Notes under the pieces: generated by a model | The model's database searches: none | What the model was told of the DNA's origin: nothing | What the model saw: the letters and a program-made list of their open reading frames with translations, nothing else | Shown: positions 52,095 to 61,954 of the stretch, in pieces | Layout: each line of letters starts with the position of its first letter | How positions within the stretch are numbered: position 1 is the stretch's first letter | NCBI GenBank assembly: GCA_039621445.1 | Contig: CP154957.1 | Coordinates: 27,946,541-28,010,540, forward strand | Origin: Euglena gracilis | Lineage: Eukaryota > Euglenida > Euglenophyceae > Euglenales | Direction: 5' to 3' | DNA length: 64,000 nt | Position numbers and translations under genes: made by a program

Positions 52095-54116
52095 TTGGAC
52101 ACCTGGGGGGGCAGACCCTTCCCCCAAAATGCAACCAGAGAGTTGCACTCAGACAGCAGCACCCATGCCTGGGGGGGGCTGGACATCCACACAGGAGAAA
52201 TTGTGCAGGAATTTTGGAGAAAAGACTCCATTTTACACATCAATGTAAAGGAGCTCAGTGCAGCAATAAACACTGTGAAAAGTTTGAGCAAACCTGGAGA
52301 AACAGTTTCTTTGTCTGTGGACAACCAGGTAATCTACTATTACCTAACAAAAGGTGGGGGCAGAAAAGACCCCTTCAACAAAATGCTAAGACCATTTTTC
52401 AAATGGTGCATGGAGCACCAAGTAAACCTCCAAGTCAACTGGGTGCCTTCAAAGGAATGCCTAGCAGACCCCATAAGCAGATGGGAAATGGACAGGGGGG
52501 ATTACTCACTGGACCCCAAACTTTTTCACTGGCTAAAACAGCAATTCAAAAACTGCATAAATCTGGAAACAGACCTTTTTGCCTCCCCAGGCAACAGAAA
52601 ACTGCCACAATTTGTGGCCAGGTGGCCCCACTGGGAGGCCACAGCAGTGGACGCTTTACAATGTCCACTAGACAACATGGGGGGGACTCTATGCAAACCC
52701 CCCCTGGTCAGTGATTCAAAAATTTCTGCCCAGATTAAAAAAGTTTCCACAGGCCAAAGTTTTGATGGTCACCCCCTACTGGGATTCAGCCACATGGTGG
52801 CCCCAGTTAATAAAAATGAAAGTGCCAGGGACCCCCTGCCTAAAAATCACCCCCTACAGGGGTATGTTCACCAACTGCAGGGGGGAAAAAATGCCACCCC
52901 CCAGGTGGCCCCTCCTTTGCATGATTTGCTCAGGCAAATTCTGGAAGGGAAACAAATACAAAATTCAACCATTAAGGATTTCCTGGGAAGAAACCCCAGT
53001 TTGAAAAGGTACCAAAGTGCCTTTACGCTTTTATGGGTGATTCTGGACAAAATGGGGGTGCCCCCCCCTTTAGCCACCACTGACCAAGTGGCTGACGCTT
53101 TAATTCAACTTTTTCAATTTTCAAAGGCCCAAGCCCGTAATGCATACAGTGCTATGCTTTTGATCCCTGGCTTTGGTGGCCTAAGGTTTAATACCTTATT
53201 AGCACCTTATAAAAGGCTTTGGAACCAAAATCTGGAGAAGTATGGTGCTTTTTGGGATCCCCTCCCAATCCTCCAGGGGCTGGCAAGGCAGCCTGTGCCC
53301 ACTGATATTTGTGCATTGCGCACACAGCTCATTTTCTGTTCACGCATCCTCTGTTTATATCGTTCATCTGATTTGGCACAAGTCAAAAGAACCACGAGTG
53401 TGTTGGGAGGGGCACCTTACATTCAAATCAAACGTAAAGGGCAAAAATTCCACAAGTGGGAAAGAGTGGTCGCAATTCCCCAATGTCCCCAAATCAGTCC
53501 CTTTCATTTAATTATGGCTTATGTGGCCGCCACCCGGTTTAACGTACAGCCTGGGGGTCCCCTTCTGATTTCATTAAAACCCCCCTATACACCCATAAGT
53601 GCTGACACAATTGCTTCTATTACAAGAGAATTTTTGTCCAAACAAGGAGTACCCCCCCAGGTGTGGGGACCCCACTCCACCAGAGGGGCAGGGGTTGGGT
53701 TACTAAAAAAATTGGGCCTTTCAGCCCAAGAAGTTTGTGAAATTGGTCAATGGAAAGGGGTTGAGGCTTTTACAGCCCATTATCAAAGACTTGGTGCCCA
53801 AGGTGCCTTGGAAAATGCCCTGGCACCCCTAATTTCAGTGCACAATCTGGCCTCACAATGGCAAAGTGCGGAGCCCGAGGTGTCTCGTACTCCCTCGAGG
53901 CAAACCGACCAGGGAGGAAGGGACACCGAGGGCGAAGCACAAAGACATTGTAAGCCCGACCCCCCCCTCCCATTGAAAAATTTGTCTTCAAACGCCCTCG
54001 GTCAGCAAGTGGGGACCAGGGTGGGGAAGAGGGGGGGGGACCCCCCCAGGGGAAGAGACAGCTCCATGGTCGCCACGTCGGAGACAATGCAGCCAACTCC
54101 GGCGAGGCGGCACTAA
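52095..54116 (+). CDS. DIRS RNase H and tyrosine recombinase ORF
   Basis: In the same frame as the RT ORF; open from 52020, with the first ATG at 52095. RNase H is recognised by ELHSDSSTHAWGG, HINVKELSA and LSVDNQVIYYYL. Next comes the DIRS-specific TDLFASPGNRKLPQF region. The C-terminal half is a tyrosine recombinase with the Arg in YRSSDLAQVKR (residue 423), HSTR (His527, Arg530) and the nucleophile Tyr563 in AHYQRL. The enzyme would integrate circular cDNA without long target duplications. The ORF ends inside the right inverted repeat, so the extreme C-terminus is encoded by repeat and ICR sequence. Confidence 0.9.
   Translation: MDTWGGRPFPQNATRELHSDSSTHAWGGLDIHTGEIVQEFWRKDSILHINVKELSAAINTVKSLSKPGETVSLSVDNQVIYYYLTKGGGRKDPFNKMLRPFFKWCMEHQVNLQVNWVPSKECLADPISRWEMDRGDYSLDPKLFHWLKQQFKNCINLETDLFASPGNRKLPQFVARWPHWEATAVDALQCPLDNMGGTLCKPPLVSDSKISAQIKKVSTGQSFDGHPLLGFSHMVAPVNKNESARDPLPKNHPLQGYVHQLQGGKNATPQVAPPLHDLLRQILEGKQIQNSTIKDFLGRNPSLKRYQSAFTLLWVILDKMGVPPPLATTDQVADALIQLFQFSKAQARNAYSAMLLIPGFGGLRFNTLLAPYKRLWNQNLEKYGAFWDPLPILQGLARQPVPTDICALRTQLIFCSRILCLYRSSDLAQVKRTTSVLGGAPYIQIKRKGQKFHKWERVVAIPQCPQISPFHLIMAYVAATRFNVQPGGPLLISLKPPYTPISADTIASITREFLSKQGVPPQVWGPHSTRGAGVGLLKKLGLSAQEVCEIGQWKGVEAFTAHYQRLGAQGALENALAPLISVHNLASQWQSAEPEVSRTPSRQTDQGGRDTEGEAQRHCKPDPPLPLKNLSSNALGQQVGTRVGKRGGDPPRGRDSSMVATSETMQPTPARRH
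53851..53951 (+). repeat. DIRS internal complementary region (ICR)
   Basis: CCTCACAATGGCAAAGTGCG is the complement of the left end. TCGTACTCCCTCGAGGCAAA through GCGAAGCACAAAGACATTG is the complement of the right extension. The junction lies near 53884. Confidence 0.88.
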
Positions 54117-54249
54117 GGGGAGACGCCTAACCCAGCACAACGAACAATCACACAACACCGCCGGCGAACAAGGCATGGCCTCACAATGTCTTTGTGCTTC
54201 GCCCTCGGTGTCCCTTCCTCCCTGGTCGTTTTGCCTCGAGGGAGTACGA
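54090..54249 (+). repeat. DIRS right inverted terminal repeat and extension
   Basis: The reverse complement of the left repeat covers 54090-54188. The unique extension runs to GAGGGAGTACGA at 54249. Confidence 0.88.
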
Positions 54250-54299
54250 CTCCCGGTTCCTCGGCGGGCGTCATGCCTCTAGACTACCGGTGGGGACAA

Positions 54300-54560
54300 A
54301 GGGGCACCTTGGGCCCCGCACTTTGCCATTCTGAGGCCATGCCTTGCTCACCGGCGGTTTGTTGTGATTGTTTGGTGCGCTGGGTTAGGAGGCCCCGCTT
54401 AGTGCCTTTTTCGCCGGAGTTGGCTGATTCTAAAAATTGCGCTTCGACAGCGAGAGGAAAGGAAAAGAGTCAGCGAACGAAGAAGAACTAAGAGAAGAAG
54501 TCAATATCGATTCAATATCCAAAAGGGCACGAGCCAGACGAGCACCAACTCAAAAGTCAA
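54300..54560 (+). pseudogene. Second DIRS element, left end and leader only
   Basis: Direct diverged copy of the first DIRS element's left end (CCGCACTTTGCCATTCTGAG at 54315, GGCCATGCCTTG, GAGTTGGCTGATTC) and leader. It starts about 50 bp after the right end of element 1. Continuity is lost near 54560, where opposite-strand DIRS sequence begins. Confidence 0.7.
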
Positions 54561-54569
54561 TTATCAAAT

Positions 54570-55794
54570 TTAAAATTTTGCTTCAAAGAACAATGCGCTG
54601 GAAAAGGAATTGTAATCTGGTAGAATGCCTTCTTGCAGAATTTGATAAAGAAAAGGGTGTCCATGTTTTCTCCACAAGGACAGACTTTTCACAAGTCTTT
54701 GGGGCATGGGGGTGTCCCCCCACTGTTTTTCCCTGCACTGAATCGTTTTCTGTAGAGGGCATTCTTGATAAGAAAGCTGCTGAGTTTTTGGGCTCACCAT
54801 GGGTCGTTGTTCTGACCTGGAGACTTTCTGGCCAGATGGAGGCTCCTCCACGTCCACGACCTTTGATTCCATAGATTCTGCCTTTTCCCAGGCTCTTCCC
54901 CTGCCATGGGGATGGTTAAGAGCTGCTATAGCTCCTGTTGAGGGGCAGACTGCCCTTGCCACCTTTTCTTCTCCAGTGTCTCCAACCTGTGCGGATGGGA
55001 AAATACGACTTGGAGGGAGTGGGAGTAAGGGGAGCTTTACCTGCTCCATTGATGTTCTGGACCGTTCTGTCCACCGGCAAATCTGCTGAAGTGAACAACA
55101 CGTTGCTGGACTCCACCACAGCTCCCGGGATGCTCCTGCGCTTTCTCTCCCGCAGGGGCTGCACTTCTGTTTCAGCCAAATAGTAAAACAATTGTTGACA
55201 CAGCTGCTGATAAGACGTGTCCTCTTGCTGCAGCACAATGGGGTGCAATGTGGCCAGCAGCCTCATGGCGTTCAGCATACGTTGTTGTACTCCCTTCAGA
55301 AATTTGTTCAGTGATTGAACGACCATCGGCTTGGTGATTGTTGTCTTCTGCCCTCTGTTTCATTCCAGAAAACACTGGTACGTCTTGCAAGACATGCCTC
55401 ATGTCTAGTCTCTCTCCTTGTTGTGCCTTTTTCAGACAGAGCGCCAGGTCTCCTGGCAGCTGCAGGGGCGGTGCCTCCCAGGGCAACCGCCCCTCCTCGT
55501 CCGCCTCGTTGCCTTCTTCCTCTGTGTCCATGGCGTTGCCCGCGCCGCCGCTCTTCGCGGCGGGGCGCGTTCCCGACGCAGCTTCCCCGTTGAGTTCATG
55601 CGCCCAGACGTCGGAGAGATGGAACGCAACATCGGCACACTTGTCCGATAACTCCGCAAGGGCCATGTCCACGCTGGCCGCCAAGACGAGGCTGTACAAG
55701 AAGCTGTTCAGGTAGTCCACGAAGATTGCGCTGACCAATGCTATCCCCGTGAGTCTTCGTATGGCTCTGGCGCATCTCGTCGAAGTCCATCCTC
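54570..55794 (-). pseudogene. DIRS gag/RT-lead fragment, minus strand (interrupted by LTR element)
   Basis: The frame at 55238-54570 contains WGDTPMPQRLVKSLSLWRKH followed by GHPFLYQILQEGILP, matching WGDTPLYQRLQKSLKWW of the intact DIRS element. The upstream frame (55738-55172) begins VSAIFVDYLNSFLYSLVLAA and is acidic in the middle (TEEEGNEADEEGR). The reading continues beyond the inserted LTR element at 57674-57900 (HIREFDVYRRSVYNEAWGRL). No RT catalytic core remains. Confidence 0.6.
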
Positions 55795-56115
55795 TGTGGG
55801 CGCTGGGAAAGAGATTAAGATTCCAGCAGAGGAATTAGGAATTACGCAAAATTCTGTCTGTGTTTGTGTTTGTGTTTACAGTGGCAAGCAGCATGTTCAG
55901 TTTGACTTTGGTTGTTCAGTTCTGGGAAGTATCTTGATTTGTGCCAGCGCTGGGAATTGGGAAGTGGGATTACCATGAAAAGTTCCAAGGAAAGTCCCAG
56001 GTGGGTGCCAGGCCCCCTGGGTGAATTGATGGATCCCAGCCAGTGGCAGGGCCTGCAGGCGCCAAGGGCCAGCCGCCAGGGGGTTGTGGGAGTGGTGAGG
56101 CCCACACCCCCTACA
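55795..56115 (+). repeat. 5' LTR (321 bp)
   Basis: TG...CA termini. Identical to 57353-57673 as far as can be compared by eye. Contains GTGTTTGTGTTTGTGTTTAC. Confidence 0.92.
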
Positions 56116-56721
56116 CAAACTGAACACTGCCAGTCAAACAACATGCCTACCAGCCACGTGGCGGCTGTCCGCCATGCCGGGATCAGGCATGGCATGTGCC
56201 TGCAGGAGATCATCAAGAAGGCCTGGACTGAAGGGGTGAACATCAACCTGATGGAGTATTATTCAAGTTTTGATGCAGATTGTGGCTGTTCGTGGTGTGC
56301 CAGTCGTGCAGCAGCTGCTGCTGCTGGCAGGCTCAGGGCCCATGGCAGGGTGGCCTCTTGTGCCAGGCTGGTGGATGCTGTGGAAGGACATGTCAGAGAC
56401 GGGAATGCCAAGGATGGAAATGCCAGAGATGCGAATGCCAAAGATGGAAATGCCAGAGATGGACATTCCAGACATGCGGATGGGCGAGATGGACATTCCA
56501 GACATGGAGATGGTCGAGATGGACATTCCAGACATGGAGATGGTCGAGATGGACATTCCAGACATGGAGATGGTCGAGATGGACATTCGGGAGATGGTGA
56601 TGACGGAAGTTGGCATTGGGCCCCAGTGGGGCATGGCGAGGGCGGAGGCTCGCCGGAGAAGTCAAGAGGAATGAGAAGGAAGGAGCGCCGACAGAAGGCG
56701 AAGGAGGCCCCGAGGGGCTGA
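56116..56721 (+). CDS. ORF inside the small LTR element, repetitive, function unknown
   Basis: An open frame beginning within the 5' LTR (first ATG 55912) runs to 56721. After ATSHV-like sequence it includes IIKKAWTEGVNINLMEYYSS and CGCSWCASR. It then becomes a low-complexity run of DGNAKDGNARD and DGHSRHGDGR repeats encoded by a 30-bp tandem repeat, and finishes basic. An overlapping frame reads MDIPDMEMVE repeats, so either or neither may be translated. There is no gag, protease or polymerase motif. Confidence 0.3.
   Translation, partial: QTEHCQSNNMPTSHVAAVRHAGIRHGMCLQEIIKKAWTEGVNINLMEYYSSFDADCGCSWCASRAAAAAAGRLRAHGRVASCARLVDAVEGHVRDGNAKDGNARDANAKDGNARDGHSRHADGRDGHSRHGDGRDGHSRHGDGRDGHSRHGDGRDGHSGDGDDGSWHWAPVGHGEGGGSPEKSRGMRRKERRQKAKEAPRG
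56456..56600. repeat. 30-bp tandem repeat
   Basis: Unit GGACATTCCAGACATGGAGA plus TGGTCGAGAT, about four full copies plus flanking degenerate ones (CCAAAGATGGAAATGCCAGA upstream). It lies within the LTR element's interior. Confidence 0.92.
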
Positions 56722-57352
56722 GGCCGAAGCCCTGCCTGGGATGGTGTGTGCTGGGTCCCCCTCCCGCATGCCCTGGGCCGAAGCCCTCACCAGCTGTGGC
56801 CGAAGCCCGCCGGGATGGTGTGGGCTGGGTCCCCCTCCCGTATGCCTGGGCCGAAGCCCTCAGGCGTTGTGGCCGAAGCCCGCCGGGACGGCGTGGGCTG
56901 GGCCCCCCTCCCAGGCCTGTGGCCGAAGCCCTCCCCGCGGTAACCCCCTCCCGCTGCACCTGCGAGCCCCCTCCCCAGGACCCCCACCAGCCCCTGGACC
57001 CCCATCTCTAGACGGGCAAAAAAGGGCAAAAAGAGGGGGAAAACGAGAAGAAAAAAAAATCCAGAGATGACGGCCCAAGGGGTATCTTTGGGCTGTTCTG
57101 GGGGGGAACCCCCGCCAGAACGGCCCAAGGCGGTGCGGATGCCTGCTGCTCCCCCCTGCTGCTGTAGGAGACCGATCCCCCTAAGGGTCGGCCTTCGACC
57201 CCCGCCCCGCCCCACAGAAAAAAAAATAAAACAGACAGACAGAAAGAAAGATTCAAGATTGTGTTCGTGAACGAAAAAAAAAAAAAAAACTCCCAGCGCC
57301 TTTTTGCCGAAGGCAGGTTTAGCTGCCCGGGGCAGCTTTTTAAGGAGGGGAG

Positions 57353-57673
57353 TGTGGGCGCTGGGAAAGAGATTAAGATTCCAGCAGAGGAATTAGGAAT
57401 TACGCAAAATTCTGTCTGTGTTTGTGTTTGTGTTTACAGTGGCAAGCAGCATGTTCAGTTTGACTTTGGTTGTTCAGTTCTGGGAAGTATCTTGATTTGT
57501 GCCAGCGCTGGGAATTGGGAAGTGGGATTACCATGAAAAGTTCCAAGGAAAGTCCCAGGTGGGTGCCAGGCCCCCTGGGTGAATTGATGGATCCCAGCCA
57601 GTGGCAGGGCCTGCAGGCGCCAAGGGCCAGCCGCCAGGGGGTTGTGGGAGTGGTGAGGCCCACACCCCCTACA
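57353..57673 (+). repeat. 3' LTR (321 bp)
   Basis: Preceded by the purine tract at 57341-57352 and followed by the target duplication CCTC. Confidence 0.92.
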
Positions 57674-57881
57674 CCTCCACCATTCCACGCTTGTCTGGCT
57701 TGCAGCACGACTTGAAACTTCTCCATCGATGTTGTCTTCAGCAAGTCGCGTACTTCATCGGGGTCCAGGAACAGACGTCCCCAGGCTTCGTTGTAGACGC
57801 TCCGCCTGTAGACGTCAAACTCTCGGATGTGATTGTGATTGTCGACATGATTGCTTGTTGGTCCAAAGGGCGATTAGGATC

Positions 57882-60770
57882 CGCCAACTCCGGCAACAAA
57901 AAGCAGTAAGAAGCACCGCGCCAAAGAACACACCATGAACAAACACCCGGCACAAACAAGCAGGATCTCACCCAACCGAAGTGCGAAGCCCGAGTGGTCT
58001 GGAATTACATGGCCGCGGACATCCTGGAGCAGTGGCCGCAGAAGCTGGAGAACTTCGAGACGTGGTCGAAACGTGGCAAACCGTGGCCGTTCTTCCCACC
58101 CAGCCCCCCCACCCCAGAAATTTTCCAGCCCAAAAAACCCCCCAAGGACGGCCACGGTCCTTGGAACACTGTGGCCAGAAGGCCCAGAAAACAGAAGTCA
58201 GCCCCAGCCCTTGGTGGGCAAAGAATGGGCCATAGAAGCCCAAAATGCTGCAGAATTGGACATCCAAAGCCCACATATCAGGGGCATTTCCCCCAAAGGC
58301 CTGTGCACAAATTGGCCAAAGGATGGGGAGATGGAATCAAGTCCAAGGACACCATTACAGGGGCCATGGGGGCCAGTTTTGCAAGCAAATCCCCCCACGA
58401 AGGGGCAGAAAAGGTCTGTCAAACCCCCCCAGTTCATCTTACACCACAGCCCCTCTCAGGGGGAGAAGGGGGGGCCACAGCAGCCGCCCCAGATTTCCAG
58501 TGGAATTGGAGGCCAAGAAAAAATCAAGGCCTGAAAGACCAACAGATGGATTATGGAAAAAGATTTATACATGGAGGCCTTGGACGCCAGCAGGGTGGAC
58601 CCACAGTGGCCACCAAGAAGCTAAGGGACATCATCACCAACCAGGAGGGTGTACCCACAGTGGCCACCAAGAAGCTAAGAAAGCTGCTAGAGAAATCCGC
58701 CGAGGGACCCACAGAGGCCCTCTGCCAAAAAAAAAGGGGTGAAAGGGGACCCACAGTGGCCCTTTCAATGACCCAGCCTCAGGAGGAAAAGGGACCCACA
58801 GTGGCTCTTTTGGAGGGGGTGCAGGAACCCCTCCAACAAATATTTCTCAATTCCTGATCATTCAATCAAGGGGGGGACACACAGAGCGCATGCACGTCCA
58901 CCCAGAAAAAAATTCTTTTTTCAAGGGCCCAAGCCCTAGGGGACCTAGGGGTGCAATGTCCAACAACCCCAGGCCAGCCCCCCCCCAGAATCATCTTATC
59001 CAGAAAATAAATTCAACGGAAGAAATAAAGAGAGACACCCCCCTCCCCCTCCCTTTCCATGGAGGAAAAATGGGGAGACACCCCCCTCCATCAAAGGTTG
59101 CAAATAAGCTTGTAATGGTGGACAAAAAAGCCCCCTCCCCCCCCAACAACATGACAACTCATCACGGATGGCATTCAACCCCCCTTGGTCAGCCCACCAA
59201 AATTGTCCACCCACCCAAAAATCAGAGCAAATTTGAACCTACCCCAAGCAGCAAAAAAAACAGCTGGATTACGAAAAATCTGGATCCGTAAAGAGGGTGA
59301 GGGATTCAACCACCCAGCACCTGATCCCCTGGTTTCTGATTTCAAAACCAGAGGGGAGGCAGACAAAATGGAGATTAATAAGCGTTTACAGGCAAATAAA
59401 TCAAAGGTTCCAAGTGAAACCTTTCAAGCGATCACAACCGCACATTTTTCCAGTGTTGGAAAAAGGCCTCTGGGCAGCAGAAAAAGACCTAAAAGATGCT
59501 TACTTCCACATCCCAGTGAGCCAGGCCCTTGTGGGGATCGCCGTGGTTTGGTCCACGACTATGGGACATCCCGGAGCGGCACTGGGGGCTCAGGAGGCTG
59601 CCTGGCGGGAGACCGGTGAACCACGAGGTGAGGACCTCCTTTGTCCCCACCGGTAGTCTGGAGGCATGATGCTAGCCGAGGAACCGGGAAGTCGTCGGTT
59701 CGATTCCCGAGTCGGAAATTGGCGTCCGGCTCGGGACGGTGAGAGGCACCGGCCCTTCTGGGGCATCGAACACAAGCCGTAAACAGAGAGCACACACCCT
59801 AAGGCCCTTTCTAAGACATCAGGTGGGGGGGGCAGACCTGGTAATTCCAGGCAGGCTGTTTTGTCCTGAATGTAATGCCCCAAATTTTATGTCAGTAATG
59901 AAAACGTTCGAAACGCGGTGGAGGAAAAGGGGCATCCAGGTATTTATTTACCTGGACGACGTTTTACTGGTGGCCCCAACACAAGACATCTTGCAAAATC
60001 ACCTGAATACAGTGGTCAGGGATTTAAACAAATCAGGATTCAAAATAAATGTAAAAAAGTCCACCCAAATCAAAAATCATCTTGGATTTCAACTAAACTT
60101 CCAAGGGGGAAAATTACAGGTCCCCCCCCAGAAAATAAAAACAGTAAAAAAGGAGCTGGGAAAAATGGTGAAAAAATATTACATGTCAAAAAGGCAACTG
60201 GCTGCCATTTTGTGCCAAGTCAGATGCAATCTAATCGCCTTGTCCTCTCTAAGGGCCTTTACGGAAGCCCCGGCAATTTTGTTTTGGTAGAAAATTCCAC
60301 AGCCCCCTGGGACACAAAACACCCCGTTTCCCAAAGAATAAAGGACCAATTAAGGGAAATAAAAATTCTGCTGGACACCTGGGGGGGCAGACCCCCCCCC
60401 CAAAGTGCAACCAGGGAGTTGCACTCAGACAGCAGCACCCATGCCTGGGGTGAGCTGGACATTTGAACAGGCAAAATTGTGCAGGAATTGTGGAGGGAAA
60501 ACTGCATTTTGCACATAAATGTCAAAGAATTAAGTGCAGCAATAAGCACAGTTCAAAGCGTCAGCCAGCCAGGGGAAACCGTGTCCCTGTCCGTGGACAA
60601 TCAAGCAATTTACTATTACTTAACAAAAGGCGGGGGGGAGAAAAGACCCTTTCAATTCCAAACTAAGACTCTTCTTCAAATGGTGCACGGTACACAACAT
60701 AAACCTGCAAGTAAAGTGAGTCCCCTCAAAAGAATGCCTGGCAGTCCCCATAAGCAGATGGGAAATAGAC
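57882..60770 (+). pseudogene. Third DIRS element, degenerate
   Basis: It starts near GCCAACTCCGGC, an inverted-repeat remnant. The gag-like part (57994-58857) resembles element 1 (KPWPFFPP..., PDFQWNWRPRKN versus PDFKWAWRPRTE) and has several THSGHQEAK/GPTVA repeats. The RT is broken: EKDLKDAYFHIPVSQAL (to 59529), then a 267-bp insertion, then LRPFLRHQVGG through IYLDDVLLVAPT (about 59940) to 60290. RNase H (ELHSDSSTHAWGELDI; SVDNQAIYYYLTKGGG) lies in another frame and ends at ISRWEIDR (60770). No recombinase remains. It is truncated by the 307-bp tandem repeat. Confidence 0.82.
59530..59796. mobile_element. 267-bp insertion with TG...CA ends and tRNA-like promoter boxes
   Basis: It is flanked by CCCT on both sides (59526-59529 and 59797-59800), and the intact DIRS element lacks it at the corresponding site. 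The ends are TGTGGGGATC and GAGCACACA. The interior contains TAGCCGAGGAACCGG and GGTTCGATTCCCG, resembling pol III A and B boxes. It could be a solo LTR or a SINE-like element. Its reverse complement matches the DNA flanking DIRS element 1 (49560-49691 and 54250-54300). Confidence 0.6.
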
Positions 60771-60774
60771 AGGG

Positions 60775-61391
60775 TGTGCGCGGTCCGAGGGTGCCCGCCC
60801 CAAGGAGGGGTCCTAAGGGGGCCCAAAGGGGCCACGAAGGGCCGCAAGGGGGCTCCAAGGCCCCCAAGGGCCTTTTGAGGCCCCACTGGCCCCCAAGGGA
60901 GCCCATTTTGACCAAGCCAAGGGAAGGTAAAGGAGGGGGCAGGTTGAGGGGGCCAACAGGCAACCCCCAAGGGGATGCGCAAGCCCTGCTGGGCTTTGCG
61001 CAAGCATGCGCACCCCCTTTGTGGGCGCTTGGGATGGCGCAATTCATTAAGAATTGCGCAGAGTATACCAAGTAGCCCCCCTGTGCGCGGTCCGAGGGTG
61101 CCCGCCCCAAGGGGGGGTCCCAAGGGGGCCCAAAGGGGCCACGAAGGGCCGCGAGGGGGGCTCCAAGGCCCCCAAGGGCTTTTTGAGGCCCCACTGGCCC
61201 CCAAGGGGGCCCCACAGCCCATTTTGACCAAGCCAAGGGAAGGTGAAGGAGGGGGCAGTTTGAGGGGGCCAACAGGCAACCCCCAAGGGGATGCGCAAGC
61301 CCTGCTGGGCTTTGCGCAAGCATGCGCACCCCCTTGGTGGGCGCTTTGGATGGCGCAATTCATTAAGAATTGCGCAAAGTATACCAAGTAG
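60775..61391. repeat. 307-bp tandem duplication (two copies)
   Basis: Units start TGTGCGCGGTCCGAGGGTGC at 60775 and 61082 and end AGTATACCAAGTAGCCCCCC. Each contains the near-palindrome GCGCAATTCATTAAGAATTG followed by CGC, and GGGGCCCAAAG-rich DNA. ORFs on both strands across it are repeat-driven. Confidence 0.92.
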
Positions 61392-61401
61392 CCCCCCCAG
61401 C

Positions 61402-61758
61402 TGTAGCCCCCCTCCAATTGTATATTTTCTGTTCACAGGGCTCTGTTCACACTCTGTTTTGTCTGACATTTGGCGTCAATTGTGTTGCATTGCAATTCAA
61501 AGTTCAAATCAAGGAAGTCCAAATAAAAGTTCAAGTCATTGATTATTGTTGGTTATTCATCCAAGATCAATTGATTGGACCTCAAAAGTATGTCATTTTC
61601 AACATCACCATCCTCAACAACACCCACCCCTACCCCATTTTTCCTCCAAGGGGAAAACCCCCACCAGGTGGGCCCGAGGGGCTCAAATTTTAACGATCCT
61701 ACGCGGGTTGCGCCACCAGGGGTCCCTTCACAGGGACCTCAGGGGGGCAACCCCTACA
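61402..61758 (+). repeat. 5' LTR of a retrotransposon that continues beyond the window
   Basis: It starts TGTAGCCCCCC and ends CCCCTACA (TGTAG/CTACA inverted ends). It contains a TATA-like GTATATTTTC near 61420 and AATAAA at 61523, and is followed at once by a primer-binding site. The 3' LTR is outside the window, so the 5' boundary rests on the inverted termini. Confidence 0.72.
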
Positions 61759-61770
61759 TGGTAGCAGAGG
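61759..61770 (+). promoter_or_regulatory. Primer-binding site (initiator tRNA-Met-like)
   Basis: TGGTAGCAGAGG directly follows the LTR's terminal CA and resembles the TGGTATCAGAG site used by elements primed with initiator tRNA-Met. Confidence 0.7.
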
Positions 61771-61954
61771 GGGGTTTGAGCCCTCTGGGCTCACACTAGG
61801 TGAGCCTGGGGAACTCCCAGATTACCAAGAGGAGGAAGACGACACCAGCCACAGCCATGGCAGCCCCAGCCATTACGGCCGGGGCCGGCAGCTCCTGGCC
61901 ATTGCTGGGCCAGCCCAGCCGGACCCCCAGCAACCAGAACCATCTGGGTCCGGC

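Larger units (their letters stand above)
49692..54249 (+). mobile_element. DIRS-type retrotransposon, near-complete
   Basis: Inverted terminal repeats lie at 49716-49817 and 54090-54188 (ends CATTGTGAGG...CCTCACAATG). The unique extensions are 49692-49715 on the left and 54189-54249 on the right. An internal complementary region at 53851-53951 is the reverse complement of the right extension joined to the left extension, the hallmark that lets DIRS elements form a closed-circle intermediate. It encodes gag-like, RT, RNase H and tyrosine recombinase modules and no DDE integrase. The only visible coding defect is an in-frame TAG between RT and RNase H. Confidence 0.9.
55795..57673 (+). mobile_element. 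Small non-autonomous LTR retrotransposon
   Basis: Two 321-bp direct repeats (55795-56115 and 57353-57673) appear identical, start TGTGGGCGCTGGG and end CCCCCTACA. The target duplication CCTC lies on both sides (55791-55794 and 57674-57677). A purine tract AAGGAGGGGAG abuts the right LTR. The 1.24-kb interior has no RT or protease. It splits the minus-strand DIRS fragment. Identical LTRs imply recent insertion. Orientation is taken from the purine tract. Confidence 0.92.

Noticed and set aside
50669-52714. 681-aa ORF overlapping the DIRS RT
   Set aside because: Another frame of the DIRS coding region. The recognisable RT and RNase H motifs are in the 49974/52095 frame.
59640-59730. Intact tRNA gene in the 267-bp insertion
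   Set aside because: A-box and B-box-like words are present, but they are too close together for an anticodon arm and no acceptor stem pairs.
60620-61417. Minus-strand ORFs (265, 217 aa) over 60.6-61.4 kb
   Set aside because: Shadows of the 307-bp tandem repeat with Pro/Gly-rich translation and no homology.
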